Shown here piece after piece: positions 16,290 through 24,059 of a stretch of DNA of 64,000 nucleotides. Location: positions 29,053 through 93,052 of the forward strand of contig SVMX01000011.1 in the NCBI GenBank assembly GCA_015067175.1, written 5' to 3'. Position 1 is the stretch's first letter. Every line of letters begins with the position of its first letter. Position numbers and translations under genes: made by a program. Source of the DNA: Oscillospiraceae bacterium. GTDB lineage: Bacteria > Bacillota > Clostridia > Oscillospirales > Ruminococcaceae. The notes under the pieces were generated by a model, which worked only from the letters and a program-made list of their open reading frames with translations, did not search any database and was not told where the DNA came from.

Positions 16290-19032
16290 CGTTACGGCGG
16301 TTTCGGTGGTGCGAAGCACGCTGCTTCGTGCGTGGGGCTTTGTGCAGAGAAATCGTGCGTATTTTCTGTCGTTTTTGCTGCCTGTTATCATTCTTTTTGC
16401 ATCATATATACAGTTCAATGTGTGGCCGTTCGGTGAGCGCTCTGTGCTTTCGCTTGACCTCAACGCGCAGTATGTGTACTACTATGACTATATGTACGAT
16501 GTTTTTGCGGGTGAGGAGAGCCTTTTTTACAGCTGGAGCAGAAATCTTTCGGGTGAGTTCGCGGGTATAATCGGATATTATCTTGCAAGCCCGTTTAATT
16601 TATTGGTGTGGCTGTGGGACAGAAGCTGGATAACCGAGGGCCTGCTTACTATGATGCTTGCAAAGGCGGGAAGCTGCGGACTTGCAATGTGCTTTCTGCT
16701 GAAAAAGCACCGCAATTATTCAAATATCACATCGCTGCTGTTTTCGGTAATGTTTGCACTGTGCGGCTTTTTTGTCGTGCAGACGATGGACCCTATGTGG
16801 CTTGACGGGCTTATTGCTCTGCCGCTTGTGGTGATGGGCGTTGAGCGCGTGTGCGACAAGCGGCGTTTTAAGCTGTATGTGTTGTCGCTGGTGTATGTTT
16901 TTGTTGCGAATTTTTATATCGGCTATATGGTGGGCATTTTTTCGGCACTGTATATGTTCTATTATCTCGCTTCGGGCAAAAGCACCAATAAAACTATGCG
17001 CGAGTACTTCGGCGCTATGATGATGTATGGCTTCGCTTCGGTGTCGGCGATACTGATGTCGTGCTTTATGCTTCTGCCTGTTTACAAGTCGCTTTCAAAC
17101 GGTAAATTTACATTTTCCAAGCCCGATTTTTCGCTTGTTGAGAACTTTGATATATCCGATATTTTTATAAAGCTTTTCCCCGGCACCTATGACACGGTGC
17201 GTATGGAGGGAATGCCTGCATTGTATGCGGGTACGCTTGCGCTTGTATGTGCGGTTATATATTTTATCTCGCGCAGGATATCCGCGCGTGAGCGTATTTC
17301 AGGAGCTGTGCTTGTCGGTGTGCTCGTGCTTTGTATGTATATCCGCCCTGTTGATATGCTGTGGCACGGTGGTCAGATGCCGAACTGGCTTCCTTACAGA
17401 TATTCTTTTGTTATCAGCTTTCTGATAGTCCTTTTCGGTGCGCAGGTGTTCGATAAGCTGAAGAATATACGTCCGAAAAGCATAGGCGCGGCGTTTGCGG
17501 TGCTTCTTGCGATGTTGCTTTTTGCTGACCATAATAATGACAGCGAGTTTTATGACGCAGTGCTGACAATAGGTATACCTCTTGTTGTGCTTGCAATCAT
17601 TTGTATAGCTCTTTATGCGTTCAGAAAGTATGCTGCCAGTTCAAATGCAAAAAAGCTGTTTGTGCTGCTTGTCTGTGCCGAGTGTCTGTTGAATTCGTCA
17701 ATGTCGCTGCATAAGATGCATGAGGATATAGTGTTTTCTACGCGCGCATCTTACCGATTTGATATCCCAGAGACCCGCAAGGTTACCGAGGAAGTGCAGA
17801 AGCTTGACGATAGCTTCTATCGTATGGAAAAGACGTTCCATCGATGCGTGAATGACCCGATAGCTCTTCAGATGTATGGTATGAGCCATAGCTCCAGTAC
17901 GCTGAACTCAAAGGCTATAATGCTGCTGAAGCAGCTCGGCCTTGTGTCAAGAGAGCATTACACGCGCTATGACGGTTCAACTGTGCTGACCGACGATATA
18001 TTCGGCGTGAAGTATGTTCTTGCAAAGGACGAAAAAACGCTGCCCTATACCGATACTCTCGATGTAAGCTATCAGCCCGAAAGGGAAGAAAACAGGATAT
18101 CTGTTTATACAAATGCCGATGCGCTCGGTCTTGCTTATCTTGCTGACAGTAGCGTGCTTGATCTGAATGTAGATGATTATGCGATCACCGCAGAGGAGCT
18201 TGCAGAGCCTGAAGACCCTGAGGCGGAGGTGTTTGAGATAGAGCAGCCGTTCCTGCTTCAGAATGAGCTTGCAAGGACGCTTTCGGGCGAGGAGCTTGAT
18301 GATATTTTCGTAAAAATAACCGATCTTGAGTTTGACAGCGACAATATCCGCACAGGCTCTACAACGGACGCGCACCATAGTTATCGCAAGCGCACTGAGA
18401 GCGAGGAGGCGTGGATATCCTACAATGTGACAGTGGATATTGACGGCCCTGTTTATATGTATCTGCCGACAAAGTATGAGCGCGAAACGCAGATGTACAT
18501 CGACGATTCGTACAGAAGCAACTACTTCCTGTATGAGAATTACAGCATAGAGTATCTTGGCACATACAGTGCGGGCGAAAGCTTTGAGTTAAAGCTCAAG
18601 CTGCTTGATGATGCGGTGTATTTTAAAGAGGCTCAGTTCTATTCCGCTGATATGGCGGCGTTGGAGCAGTTTAATTCTGCGATGATGACAAGAAATGCCG
18701 ATACGACTCTGGAGCGCACATCAGGCGCTGTACTGGAGCTTAATGTAAATGCCGAGGAGGACAGTGTTCTGTTCACCACTATTCCATTTGAGGAGGGCTG
18801 GACAGCTATTGTTGATGGAGCAGAAGTGCCGCTGACAACAACGATGGACGGCGCACTTATTGCTGTTCCTATCGAAGCAGGCGAGCATACTGTGAAGTTG
18901 GAATTTTTCCCTGCGGGACTTAAAGCGGGCTTGGCTTTCACACTAAGCGGAGCTTTGCTTTTCGCGATAATGATATTGTTCACCTGTCATTTGCGTAAAA
19001 AGAGAGTGGCGGCTGAAAATATAACCGAATAA
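16267..19032 (+). CDS. yfhO: YfhO family multi-span GT-C glycosyltransferase
   Basis: 921 residues from the ATG at 16267, chosen because AAAGGG lies nine bases before it; a GTG at 16258 is the alternative. About twelve to fourteen membrane helices fill residues 35-460. A large extracytoplasmic domain (about 470-885) follows, and a final helix (about 890-910) precedes a basic tail. An acidic pair after helix 1 (SLDLNAQY) is typical of the family. YfhO takes a polyprenyl-linked sugar and glycosylates teichoic acid outside the cell. Overlap with the CsbB-like gene supports a donor-transferase pair. A flippase (GtcA-like) is not seen in the window. Confidence 0.85.
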   Translation: MSEQTAANVTAVSVVRSTLLRAWGFVQRNRAYFLSFLLPVIILFASYIQFNVWPFGERSVLSLDLNAQYVYYYDYMYDVFAGEESLFYSWSRNLSGEFAGIIGYYLASPFNLLVWLWDRSWITEGLLTMMLAKAGSCGLAMCFLLKKHRNYSNITSLLFSVMFALCGFFVVQTMDPMWLDGLIALPLVVMGVERVCDKRRFKLYVLSLVYVFVANFYIGYMVGIFSALYMFYYLASGKSTNKTMREYFGAMMMYGFASVSAILMSCFMLLPVYKSLSNGKFTFSKPDFSLVENFDISDIFIKLFPGTYDTVRMEGMPALYAGTLALVCAVIYFISRRISARERISGAVLVGVLVLCMYIRPVDMLWHGGQMPNWLPYRYSFVISFLIVLFGAQVFDKLKNIRPKSIGAAFAVLLAMLLFADHNNDSEFYDAVLTIGIPLVVLAIICIALYAFRKYAASSNAKKLFVLLVCAECLLNSSMSLHKMHEDIVFSTRASYRFDIPETRKVTEEVQKLDDSFYRMEKTFHRCVNDPIALQMYGMSHSSSTLNSKAIMLLKQLGLVSREHYTRYDGSTVLTDDIFGVKYVLAKDEKTLPYTDTLDVSYQPEREENRISVYTNADALGLAYLADSSVLDLNVDDYAITAEELAEPEDPEAEVFEIEQPFLLQNELARTLSGEELDDIFVKITDLEFDSDNIRTGSTTDAHHSYRKRTESEEAWISYNVTVDIDGPVYMYLPTKYERETQMYIDDSYRSNYFLYENYSIEYLGTYSAGESFELKLKLLDDAVYFKEAQFYSADMAALEQFNSAMMTRNADTTLERTSGAVLELNVNAEEDSVLFTTIPFEEGWTAIVDGAEVPLTTTMDGALIAVPIEAGEHTVKLEFFPAGLKAGLAFTLSGALLFAIMILFTCHLRKKRVAAENITE

Positions 19033-19036
19033 AGCT

Positions 19037-19069
19037 ACGCCCTGAGAAAATTTTTCTCAGGGCGTTTTT
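19037..19069 (+). terminator. Terminator after yfhO
   Basis: ACGCCCTGAGAAAA is followed directly by TTTTTCTCAGGGCGT, a long stem with almost no loop, then TTTTT. It ends the run of genes from 12390. It also touches the end of the convergent regulator. Confidence 0.9.
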
Positions 19070-21597
19070 CAGTTATTATTAAATAATCGTTTCAATTGTC
19101 CGCGCGATTTTATTCCAAGCTTTGCATAGGTGCGTTTAAGGCTGCTTTTTACGCTGTCTATGCTTATACCGAAGGTTTCTGCAATGACTTCGTTGGAAGC
19201 ACCTTCCGCCGCAAACTTTGCTATGTCATAAGCTTTTGCGGTGAGGCGCTGCTCGTTAAGAGAGCGTTTTGCGGCAGTTTTGTGCTGAGTCTGTACTGCG
19301 GTCTTGCTGTCGTATAGATCGTTTTCGCTAAGCTCTTGTATGCGGACAAGCTCTATGCTTTTTCTGAGCGAATGTGCGGTGTTGAGTATCTCGCTGAGAA
19401 GCTTATTATATTTTGAACTCAATCTGTATCGTGCCGCCTTAAAAGCCGCAGGAAAGTGAACGCATATTTCTGCTGCGGGCATAATAAGACCTGATAGCAG
19501 AAGCTTATCCAGTATTTTTTGAATAAGCGTCATAGCCGTTTTTTCGCGGCCTGTTTTATAATGTGCTATCGCGGTGATTAGTTCTATCCTTGCAGCGGCA
19601 GTTTCGTTGCGCACTTCGTTTGCGATGCTGAGATAATCGGCGTTACGATTAAATAAGGTGTTGTATTCTTTATGCATAAGCGCTGAAAAACAGCGAACAC
19701 AGTAATAAAACGGAGCGGCAAAACGATTCAGCATAATAAGCTCGTCCGATTTTGAAACGGTGTTCCAGCGTTCCTCGTCAGTGCCGCTCTTGATGCACGA
19801 TAGCTGTGCAAGTATTAAAAGAGCCATGTCGCCCGATTCACTGGAGTAGTATTTGCTGCCAAGTTCAGCTATCTCGCTGCAAAGCGAGGAAAACGGCTCG
19901 TAATTTCCTAACATGAGCGAGCAGCGCGCTGCGGTGTACAGTGCAATAAGCTTTGTGGGCACAAGCCTTTCGGAGCTGCACAGCAATGCGATATCACGCG
20001 AAAGATTAAGTCCTTTTTCAAATTCTTTTGTGTAATAATACATTTCTGCGATATAAAGCTTTTCAATATATGCGCCGTGACCTATCATCTCGGTATACAT
20101 ATGATGGTAACGCGTGAACTGTTCTGCTTCCGCTTCTAACGGAATAGAAAACCTGTGTATAAGCTCAAAAACCGATGGTGCGTACAGCGACCAGGAATAA
20201 AATGGCGGGCTGAACGCAGAAATGCCCGAATAGTATTCGTATGCGCGCTTTATGTGAGTTCCCATCTTTTCCATCAGGTAGAAATCCTCGTAGCTTCTGA
20301 GCGCATAAGCGTAGCACAGCATATCTCGGCGCTTTTCTTCGGTGATATCGGAACGCTCGGTTATGCTTTTGATTATAACGTCAAAATGCTTCTTGACATA
20401 CGGCTTGTAATCTGTGAGAGCGAGCAGCGACAGCAGACGGAGAAGTCTTGGTATCATCAGTGGATTTTCAAGACTTGCATTTTTAACTATATCATATATC
20501 TGCCGCTTGCTTTGAAGAACAATTTCAAACATCAAAATGCCGTGAGATGGGATAACAGCGGCTTTGTCGTGTTCGCCCGCGGAGCAGTATTGACAGAATG
20601 CTACGAAATTTCTGCCTGCGCGCAGGCAGTCCTTAGCTGAACAGCGGTATATTGCTTTTCTGATTTCATCGGGCATTTGCGCAGAATATCGGAACAACGA
20701 CAGCTTAATATAAAAGGGGGTGTTGTACTTGTTCGTACGGCGGTTTATATCAATAAGCGGCAATATCTTGTTTACTCTGTCAATGCCATCTCTTATAGCG
20801 GACAGCGTGAGTGCATCTGCACCGTAGCAGTCTACCAAAGCTTTTTCTCCTGCAAACCATGTACAAGTCTGCTCGTCAAGAGTGAAGAACGCCGCAGCAC
20901 AAAGAGCGCATAGCACCGTGCTTTTGTCTAGAACGCGCAACATGGCTTCGGGGAGCAGGTCTTGAAGCTCATAGCTCGAAATGCTTCCTCCGTTTGTGAG
21001 AATTATTGCACAGAGCCTTATCCTTAGTATATCACCCGAGGTGCGCGAACAAATTTCGTCGGCATTGGAGCTGTCCGCTTCGCACAGCTTCAAGAATCGC
21101 GCTGTTTCGTCAGAGGTAAGCTGAAGCTCCTCTTTTGAAATGAGGTCGATTGAGAGATCTTCGATAAGCTTCGCTTGATGAAAGGTTATGCTGTCGCAGG
21201 TTATAACAAGTGATACGGGTGAATACTCTCCGAGGAGCCGAGCGCAGTATAGGCTGCCAAGAAGCATATTTGCAGCTGCGGAAGAATCTATTACAATAAC
21301 GTATGGCTGCTTTACGCTCACGCTGAGCAAGCGGTCTTTCAATGCCAGAAATTCTTGGCGGGTTATGGGAATACGCTCGTCTGTGCCAAGCAGCAGCTTG
21401 CAGTATCGTGAGAAGCATTCATTTGCCGTGCCGCAGTCTGAAATAAATCGGCAGGAAGCGCCTTCGGGGCGTGAGCGGCGCAGAAATTCCTTGAGGATCG
21501 TTGTTTTGCCGCTGCCCTCGGGGGCGCATACGACGGTAAGCCTTTGGGTGTAGATGCTTTTTAGGCGGGAATACAGCCTTTTCGGTATGAATATCAT
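19069..21597 (-). CDS. MalT-like LuxR family ATPase regulator (LAL type)
   Basis: 842 residues. The N-terminal STAND-type ATPase has Walker A APEGSGKTT (25-33) and a hydrophobic VIVIDSS strand (Walker B-like). A long helical, TPR-like middle follows, then a C-terminal LuxR helix-turn-helix (about 785-838; SNEVIAETFGISIDSVKSSL). Such regulators activate genes when an inducer releases the ATPase domain. The start has AAAGGAGG upstream. It is monocistronic and convergent with the yfhO operon, so its target is not obvious; infC lies behind it in the opposite direction. Confidence 0.85.
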   Translation of the reverse strand: MIFIPKRLYSRLKSIYTQRLTVVCAPEGSGKTTILKEFLRRSRPEGASCRFISDCGTANECFSRYCKLLLGTDERIPITRQEFLALKDRLLSVSVKQPYVIVIDSSAAANMLLGSLYCARLLGEYSPVSLVITCDSITFHQAKLIEDLSIDLISKEELQLTSDETARFLKLCEADSSNADEICSRTSGDILRIRLCAIILTNGGSISSYELQDLLPEAMLRVLDKSTVLCALCAAAFFTLDEQTCTWFAGEKALVDCYGADALTLSAIRDGIDRVNKILPLIDINRRTNKYNTPFYIKLSLFRYSAQMPDEIRKAIYRCSAKDCLRAGRNFVAFCQYCSAGEHDKAAVIPSHGILMFEIVLQSKRQIYDIVKNASLENPLMIPRLLRLLSLLALTDYKPYVKKHFDVIIKSITERSDITEEKRRDMLCYAYALRSYEDFYLMEKMGTHIKRAYEYYSGISAFSPPFYSWSLYAPSVFELIHRFSIPLEAEAEQFTRYHHMYTEMIGHGAYIEKLYIAEMYYYTKEFEKGLNLSRDIALLCSSERLVPTKLIALYTAARCSLMLGNYEPFSSLCSEIAELGSKYYSSESGDMALLILAQLSCIKSGTDEERWNTVSKSDELIMLNRFAAPFYYCVRCFSALMHKEYNTLFNRNADYLSIANEVRNETAAARIELITAIAHYKTGREKTAMTLIQKILDKLLLSGLIMPAAEICVHFPAAFKAARYRLSSKYNKLLSEILNTAHSLRKSIELVRIQELSENDLYDSKTAVQTQHKTAAKRSLNEQRLTAKAYDIAKFAAEGASNEVIAETFGISIDSVKSSLKRTYAKLGIKSRGQLKRLFNNN

Positions 21598-21691
21598 CGC
21601 ACGCGCCTCCTTTGTTATGCTTTAATGTTTAAATTGTAGCATATTTTTTGAAAAAAGTACAGAGAAATGCAAATTTTTTTTGCAAAAGCAC

Positions 21692-21720
21692 TTGACAAAT
21701 CGTTTTGTGTGTAGTATAAT
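21692..21720 (+). promoter_or_regulatory. Promoter of the infC-rpmI-rplT operon
   Basis: TTGACA (21692-21697), 17 bases, TATAAT (21715-21720): perfect consensus, about 180 bases before infC, leaving a long structured leader. Confidence 0.95.
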
Positions 21721-21820
21721 TATCGAGTAATAAAGCAGAGCCACCACACTCTCACCCGCCGACGTTCGTTCTGTCAGGCGCGGTCATCTTAATGCGAATA
21801 TCGCCTTCGGGCTTTTCTGT

Positions 21821-21857
21821 TAAGCGTGAGTAGTGTGTACTCGCGCTTATTTTATTT
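21821..21857 (+). terminator. Leader terminator (attenuator) of infC
   Basis: TAAGCGTGAGTA (21821-21832) pairs with TACTCGCGCTTA (21838-21849) with one G-U pair and a GTGTG loop, followed by TTTTATTT. It lies inside the leader, before infC. Confidence 0.85.
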
Positions 21858-21884
21858 CACAGAGCTTATATGTTTTTGTATGGA

Positions 21885-21893
21885 AAGGCGGTG
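21885..21893 (+). promoter_or_regulatory. Ribosome binding site deciding the ATC start of infC
   Basis: AAGGCGGTG differs from the ideal AAGGAGGTG at one base and ends seven bases before the ATC at 21901. The only in-frame ATG nearby (21880) overlaps this site, so translation should begin at ATC. Confidence 0.8.
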
Positions 21894-21900
21894 CTTCAAA

Positions 21901-22416
21901 ATCGGCACAAAAGAACAGCTCATCAATGAGGAGATCCGCGACAAGGAAGTAAGGGTCATCGGCACAGACGGCGAGCAGCTTGGTATAATGGCTACAGCTG
22001 ATGCGCTCAACAAGGCTATCGAGGCTGACCTCGATCTGGTGCTTATCGCCCCCGGCGCAACTCCTCCGGTATGCCGCATAATGGACTACGGCAAATACCG
22101 TTTCGAGCAGACCAAGAGGGAAAAGGAAGCTAAGAAGAACCAAAAGCAGGCCGAGGTAAAAGAGATCAAGATGTCGCTTAATATCGACACCAACGATTTC
22201 AATATCAAGGTAAAGAACTGCATCAAGTTTCTTCAGAACGGTGACAAGGTCAAGGTTACTATCCGCTTCAGACGTGCGAGAGAGATGTCGCACATGAACC
22301 TCAGCGAAGAGTTGATGAAGAGGTTTATGGAAGCCGTTTCGGAGTACGGCGGTTCCGAAAAGCCGTCAAAGCTCGAGGGTAAGAACTACGCAGTGGTTTT
22401 AAGCCCCAAGAAATAA
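21901..22416 (+). CDS. infC: Translation initiation factor IF-3 (ATC start)
   Basis: 171 residues from the ATC at 21901, matching normal IF3 length. KEQLINEEIRDKEVRVIGTD opens the N-domain; PPVCRIMDYGKYRFEQ marks the linker region; the C-domain contains IKEIKMSLNIDTND-like and MSHMNLSEELMKRF segments. IF3 binds the 30S subunit and rejects non-canonical start codons, so an AUU- or AUC-type start makes the gene self-limiting, as in Escherichia coli. Leader attenuation adds a second control. The gene heads infC-rpmI-rplT. Confidence 0.95.
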   Translation: MGTKEQLINEEIRDKEVRVIGTDGEQLGIMATADALNKAIEADLDLVLIAPGATPPVCRIMDYGKYRFEQTKREKEAKKNQKQAEVKEIKMSLNIDTNDFNIKVKNCIKFLQNGDKVKVTIRFRRAREMSHMNLSEELMKRFMEAVSEYGGSEKPSKLEGKNYAVVLSPKK

Positions 22417-22467
22417 GATGGCGCTGAAAGGCGCACTTTAAAAGAAAATCTCAAGGAGGATACCAAA

Positions 22468-22665
22468 ATGCCTAAGATCAAAACACACAGCGGAGCTAAA
22501 AAGCGTTTCAAGCTGACAAAGAACGGTAAGGTAAAGATGCAGCACTGCAACAAGCGTCACATTCTTACCAAGAAGTCCACAAAGCGTAAAAGAAGCTTAA
22601 GAGCAGGCGCATACGCTGACGTTACCAACGTAGCAGCAGTAAAGAGCCTTATTCCTTACAAATAA
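22468..22665 (+). CDS. rpmI: 50S ribosomal protein L35
   Basis: 65 residues, normal length. [20 protein letters not shown] at the start and the basic [15 protein letters not shown] stretch are diagnostic. AAGGAGG precedes the ATG. It lies between infC and rplT, the order conserved in most bacteria. Confidence 0.97.
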   Translation: MPKIKTHSGAKKRFKLTKNGKVKMQHCNKRHILTKKSTKRKRSLRAGAYADVTNVAAVKSLIPYK

Positions 22666-22728
22666 GAACAACGCGTAAGAACAGCGCGGAATAAGGTTCC
22701 GCATTAAAAATTCAGGAGGTAATGTAAC

Positions 22729-23082
22729 ATGGCACGCATTAAGGGCGCACTCGCTACTCGTAAGAGAAGAAATAAAACATTAAAGCTGGCAAAGGGCTAC
22801 TGGGGCGGTAAGAGCAGACTGTTCAAGACTGCTAAGGAAGCCGTAATGAAGTCCGGTCAGTATGCATATGTAGGCAGAAAGCTGAAGAAGAGAGATTTCA
22901 GAAGACTGTGGATCACAAGAATTTCCGCTGCTTGCAAGGCAAACGGCATGAACTACTCCACATTCATGAACGGTCTGAAGAAGGCTGGCATCGCTCTCAA
23001 CAGAAAGATGCTGTCTGAGATCGCTATCAATGACGCAGCAGGCTTCACAGCACTTGCTGATAAGGCTAAGGCTGCACTTTAA
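22729..23082 (+). CDS. rplT: 50S ribosomal protein L20
   Basis: 117 residues. [20 protein letters not shown] and the [20 protein letters not shown] block are diagnostic. L20 is needed for early 50S assembly and is the likely repressor acting on the infC leader. AGGAGG precedes the ATG; a small GCGGAA/TTCCGC hairpin (22686-22702) lies just upstream. A terminator follows. Confidence 0.97.
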   Translation: MARIKGALATRKRRNKTLKLAKGYWGGKSRLFKTAKEAVMKSGQYAYVGRKLKKRDFRRLWITRISAACKANGMNYSTFMNGLKKAGIALNRKMLSEIAINDAAGFTALADKAKAAL

Positions 23083-23088
23083 TCGTGA

Positions 23089-23126
23089 TATATCTCACGT
23101 CTTGTAAACGGGGCGTGAGATTTTTC
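23089..23126 (+). terminator. Terminator after rplT
   Basis: ATCTCACG (23092-23099) pairs with CGTGAGAT (23114-23121) followed by TTTTT. Confidence 0.8.
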
Positions 23127-23148
23127 GCTATGTAGGGGGTATATTCCG

Positions 23149-23913
23149 ATGACGCTTACATCAAGAAAAAACGACATCGTTCGCCGTTTCAGAGAGCTTA
23201 TTCGAGAGAAAAAGCTGCGTGACAGCGAGGGCGTTTTCGTTGCCGAGGGCGATCATCTTTGCGCAGAGGCGGTAAGTGTCGGCGCTAAGATATGCTTTGC
23301 ACTGGTGACCGAAAAGGCGCTGGAGAAATATCCCGAAACGGCTGAGGCGCTTATTTCCGCGGCCGACAGCCATGCTGTAATATCCGAGGATATAGCGGAA
23401 TATATTTCCGATACAAAGTCACCGCAGGGGCTTTTCGCTGAAATACGCAGACCTGCAACAGATTGCACGCTTTGTGGCAAGCTGCTGCTGCTTGACGGCG
23501 TTCAAGACCCGGGTAATGTCGGCACTATGATACGTACGGCAGAGGCACTTGGAATAAAGGGCGTGCTGCTGTCGGAAAAATGCGCCGATGTTTATTCTCC
23601 GAAAACGCTCAGAGCTTCGATGGGCAGCGTTTTCAGACTGCCTTGTATAAGCTGTGATATCGTGCAGAAAATAAGTGAGCTTCGCGATGGTGGCTATAGC
23701 GTTTACGGTGCGATGCTCGACGATACCGCGCATAAGCTCGGCGAAATAGGCTTCGGAGAAAAGTCTGCTGTGGTCATCGGCAGCGAGGGCAGCGGTATTT
23801 CGGAAGAAGTAAAAGGCGTATGCACAGGCGCGCTCTATATCCCGATAACGGGAGCAGAGTCGCTTAATGCAGCCGCAGCCGCATCAATTATCCTGTGGGA
23901 GCTTTCGAAATGA
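23149..23913 (+). CDS. TrmH/SpoU family RNA 2'-O-ribose methyltransferase
   Basis: 254 residues. An N-terminal substrate-binding domain (about 1-100) precedes the knotted SPOUT domain with LLDGVQDPGNVGTMIRTAEA (about 111-130), VIGSEGSGIS (about 205-214) and the C-terminal IPITGAESLNAAAAASI. It methylates a ribose in 23S rRNA or tRNA; the exact site cannot be told from sequence. A homologue commonly follows rplT in Clostridia. AGGGGGT precedes the ATG. Confidence 0.85.
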   Translation: MTLTSRKNDIVRRFRELIREKKLRDSEGVFVAEGDHLCAEAVSVGAKICFALVTEKALEKYPETAEALISAADSHAVISEDIAEYISDTKSPQGLFAEIRRPATDCTLCGKLLLLDGVQDPGNVGTMIRTAEALGIKGVLLSEKCADVYSPKTLRASMGSVFRLPCISCDIVQKISELRDGGYSVYGAMLDDTAHKLGEIGFGEKSAVVIGSEGSGISEEVKGVCTGALYIPITGAESLNAAAAASIILWELSK

Positions 23914-24059
23914 CGACTTTCTGCGTAATGCAGAAGGTATCGCAAAGCCGCAAGCAAAAGCTTAGGGTTTTGCGATGCTTAGTTAAAGGGCGCGCCGCCT
24001 GAGAATATGGGCAGCGCACTCTGTATCAACAACCAAATCAATATCATGGGGGAGAACAA
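23914..24059 (+). other. Intergenic region before topA
   Basis: 146 bases without a gene. ATCGCAAA (23939-23946) and TTTGCGAT (23969-23976) form an inverted repeat with a 22-base loop but no T-run, so it is not a convincing terminator. No good promoter was found, although topA probably has one here. Confidence 0.4.

Larger units (their letters stand above)
21727..21900 (+). promoter_or_regulatory. Attenuator leader of infC-rpmI-rplT (L20-leader type)
   Basis: The leader carries two exclusive pairings. CACACTCTCAC (21745-21755) can pair with GTGAGTAGTGTG (21826-21837) with one bulged base; that would break up the terminator hairpin at 21821-21849. In Bacillus, ribosomal protein L20 binds such a leader to promote termination and keep IF3, L35 and L20 in balance. 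The assignment to the L20 leader class rests on operon and layout, not on a covariance-model match. Confidence 0.75.

Noticed and set aside
21880..21900. ATG at 21880 as the infC start
   Set aside because: It overlaps the best ribosome site and has none of its own; the ATC at 21901 has ideal spacing and gives normal IF3 length.
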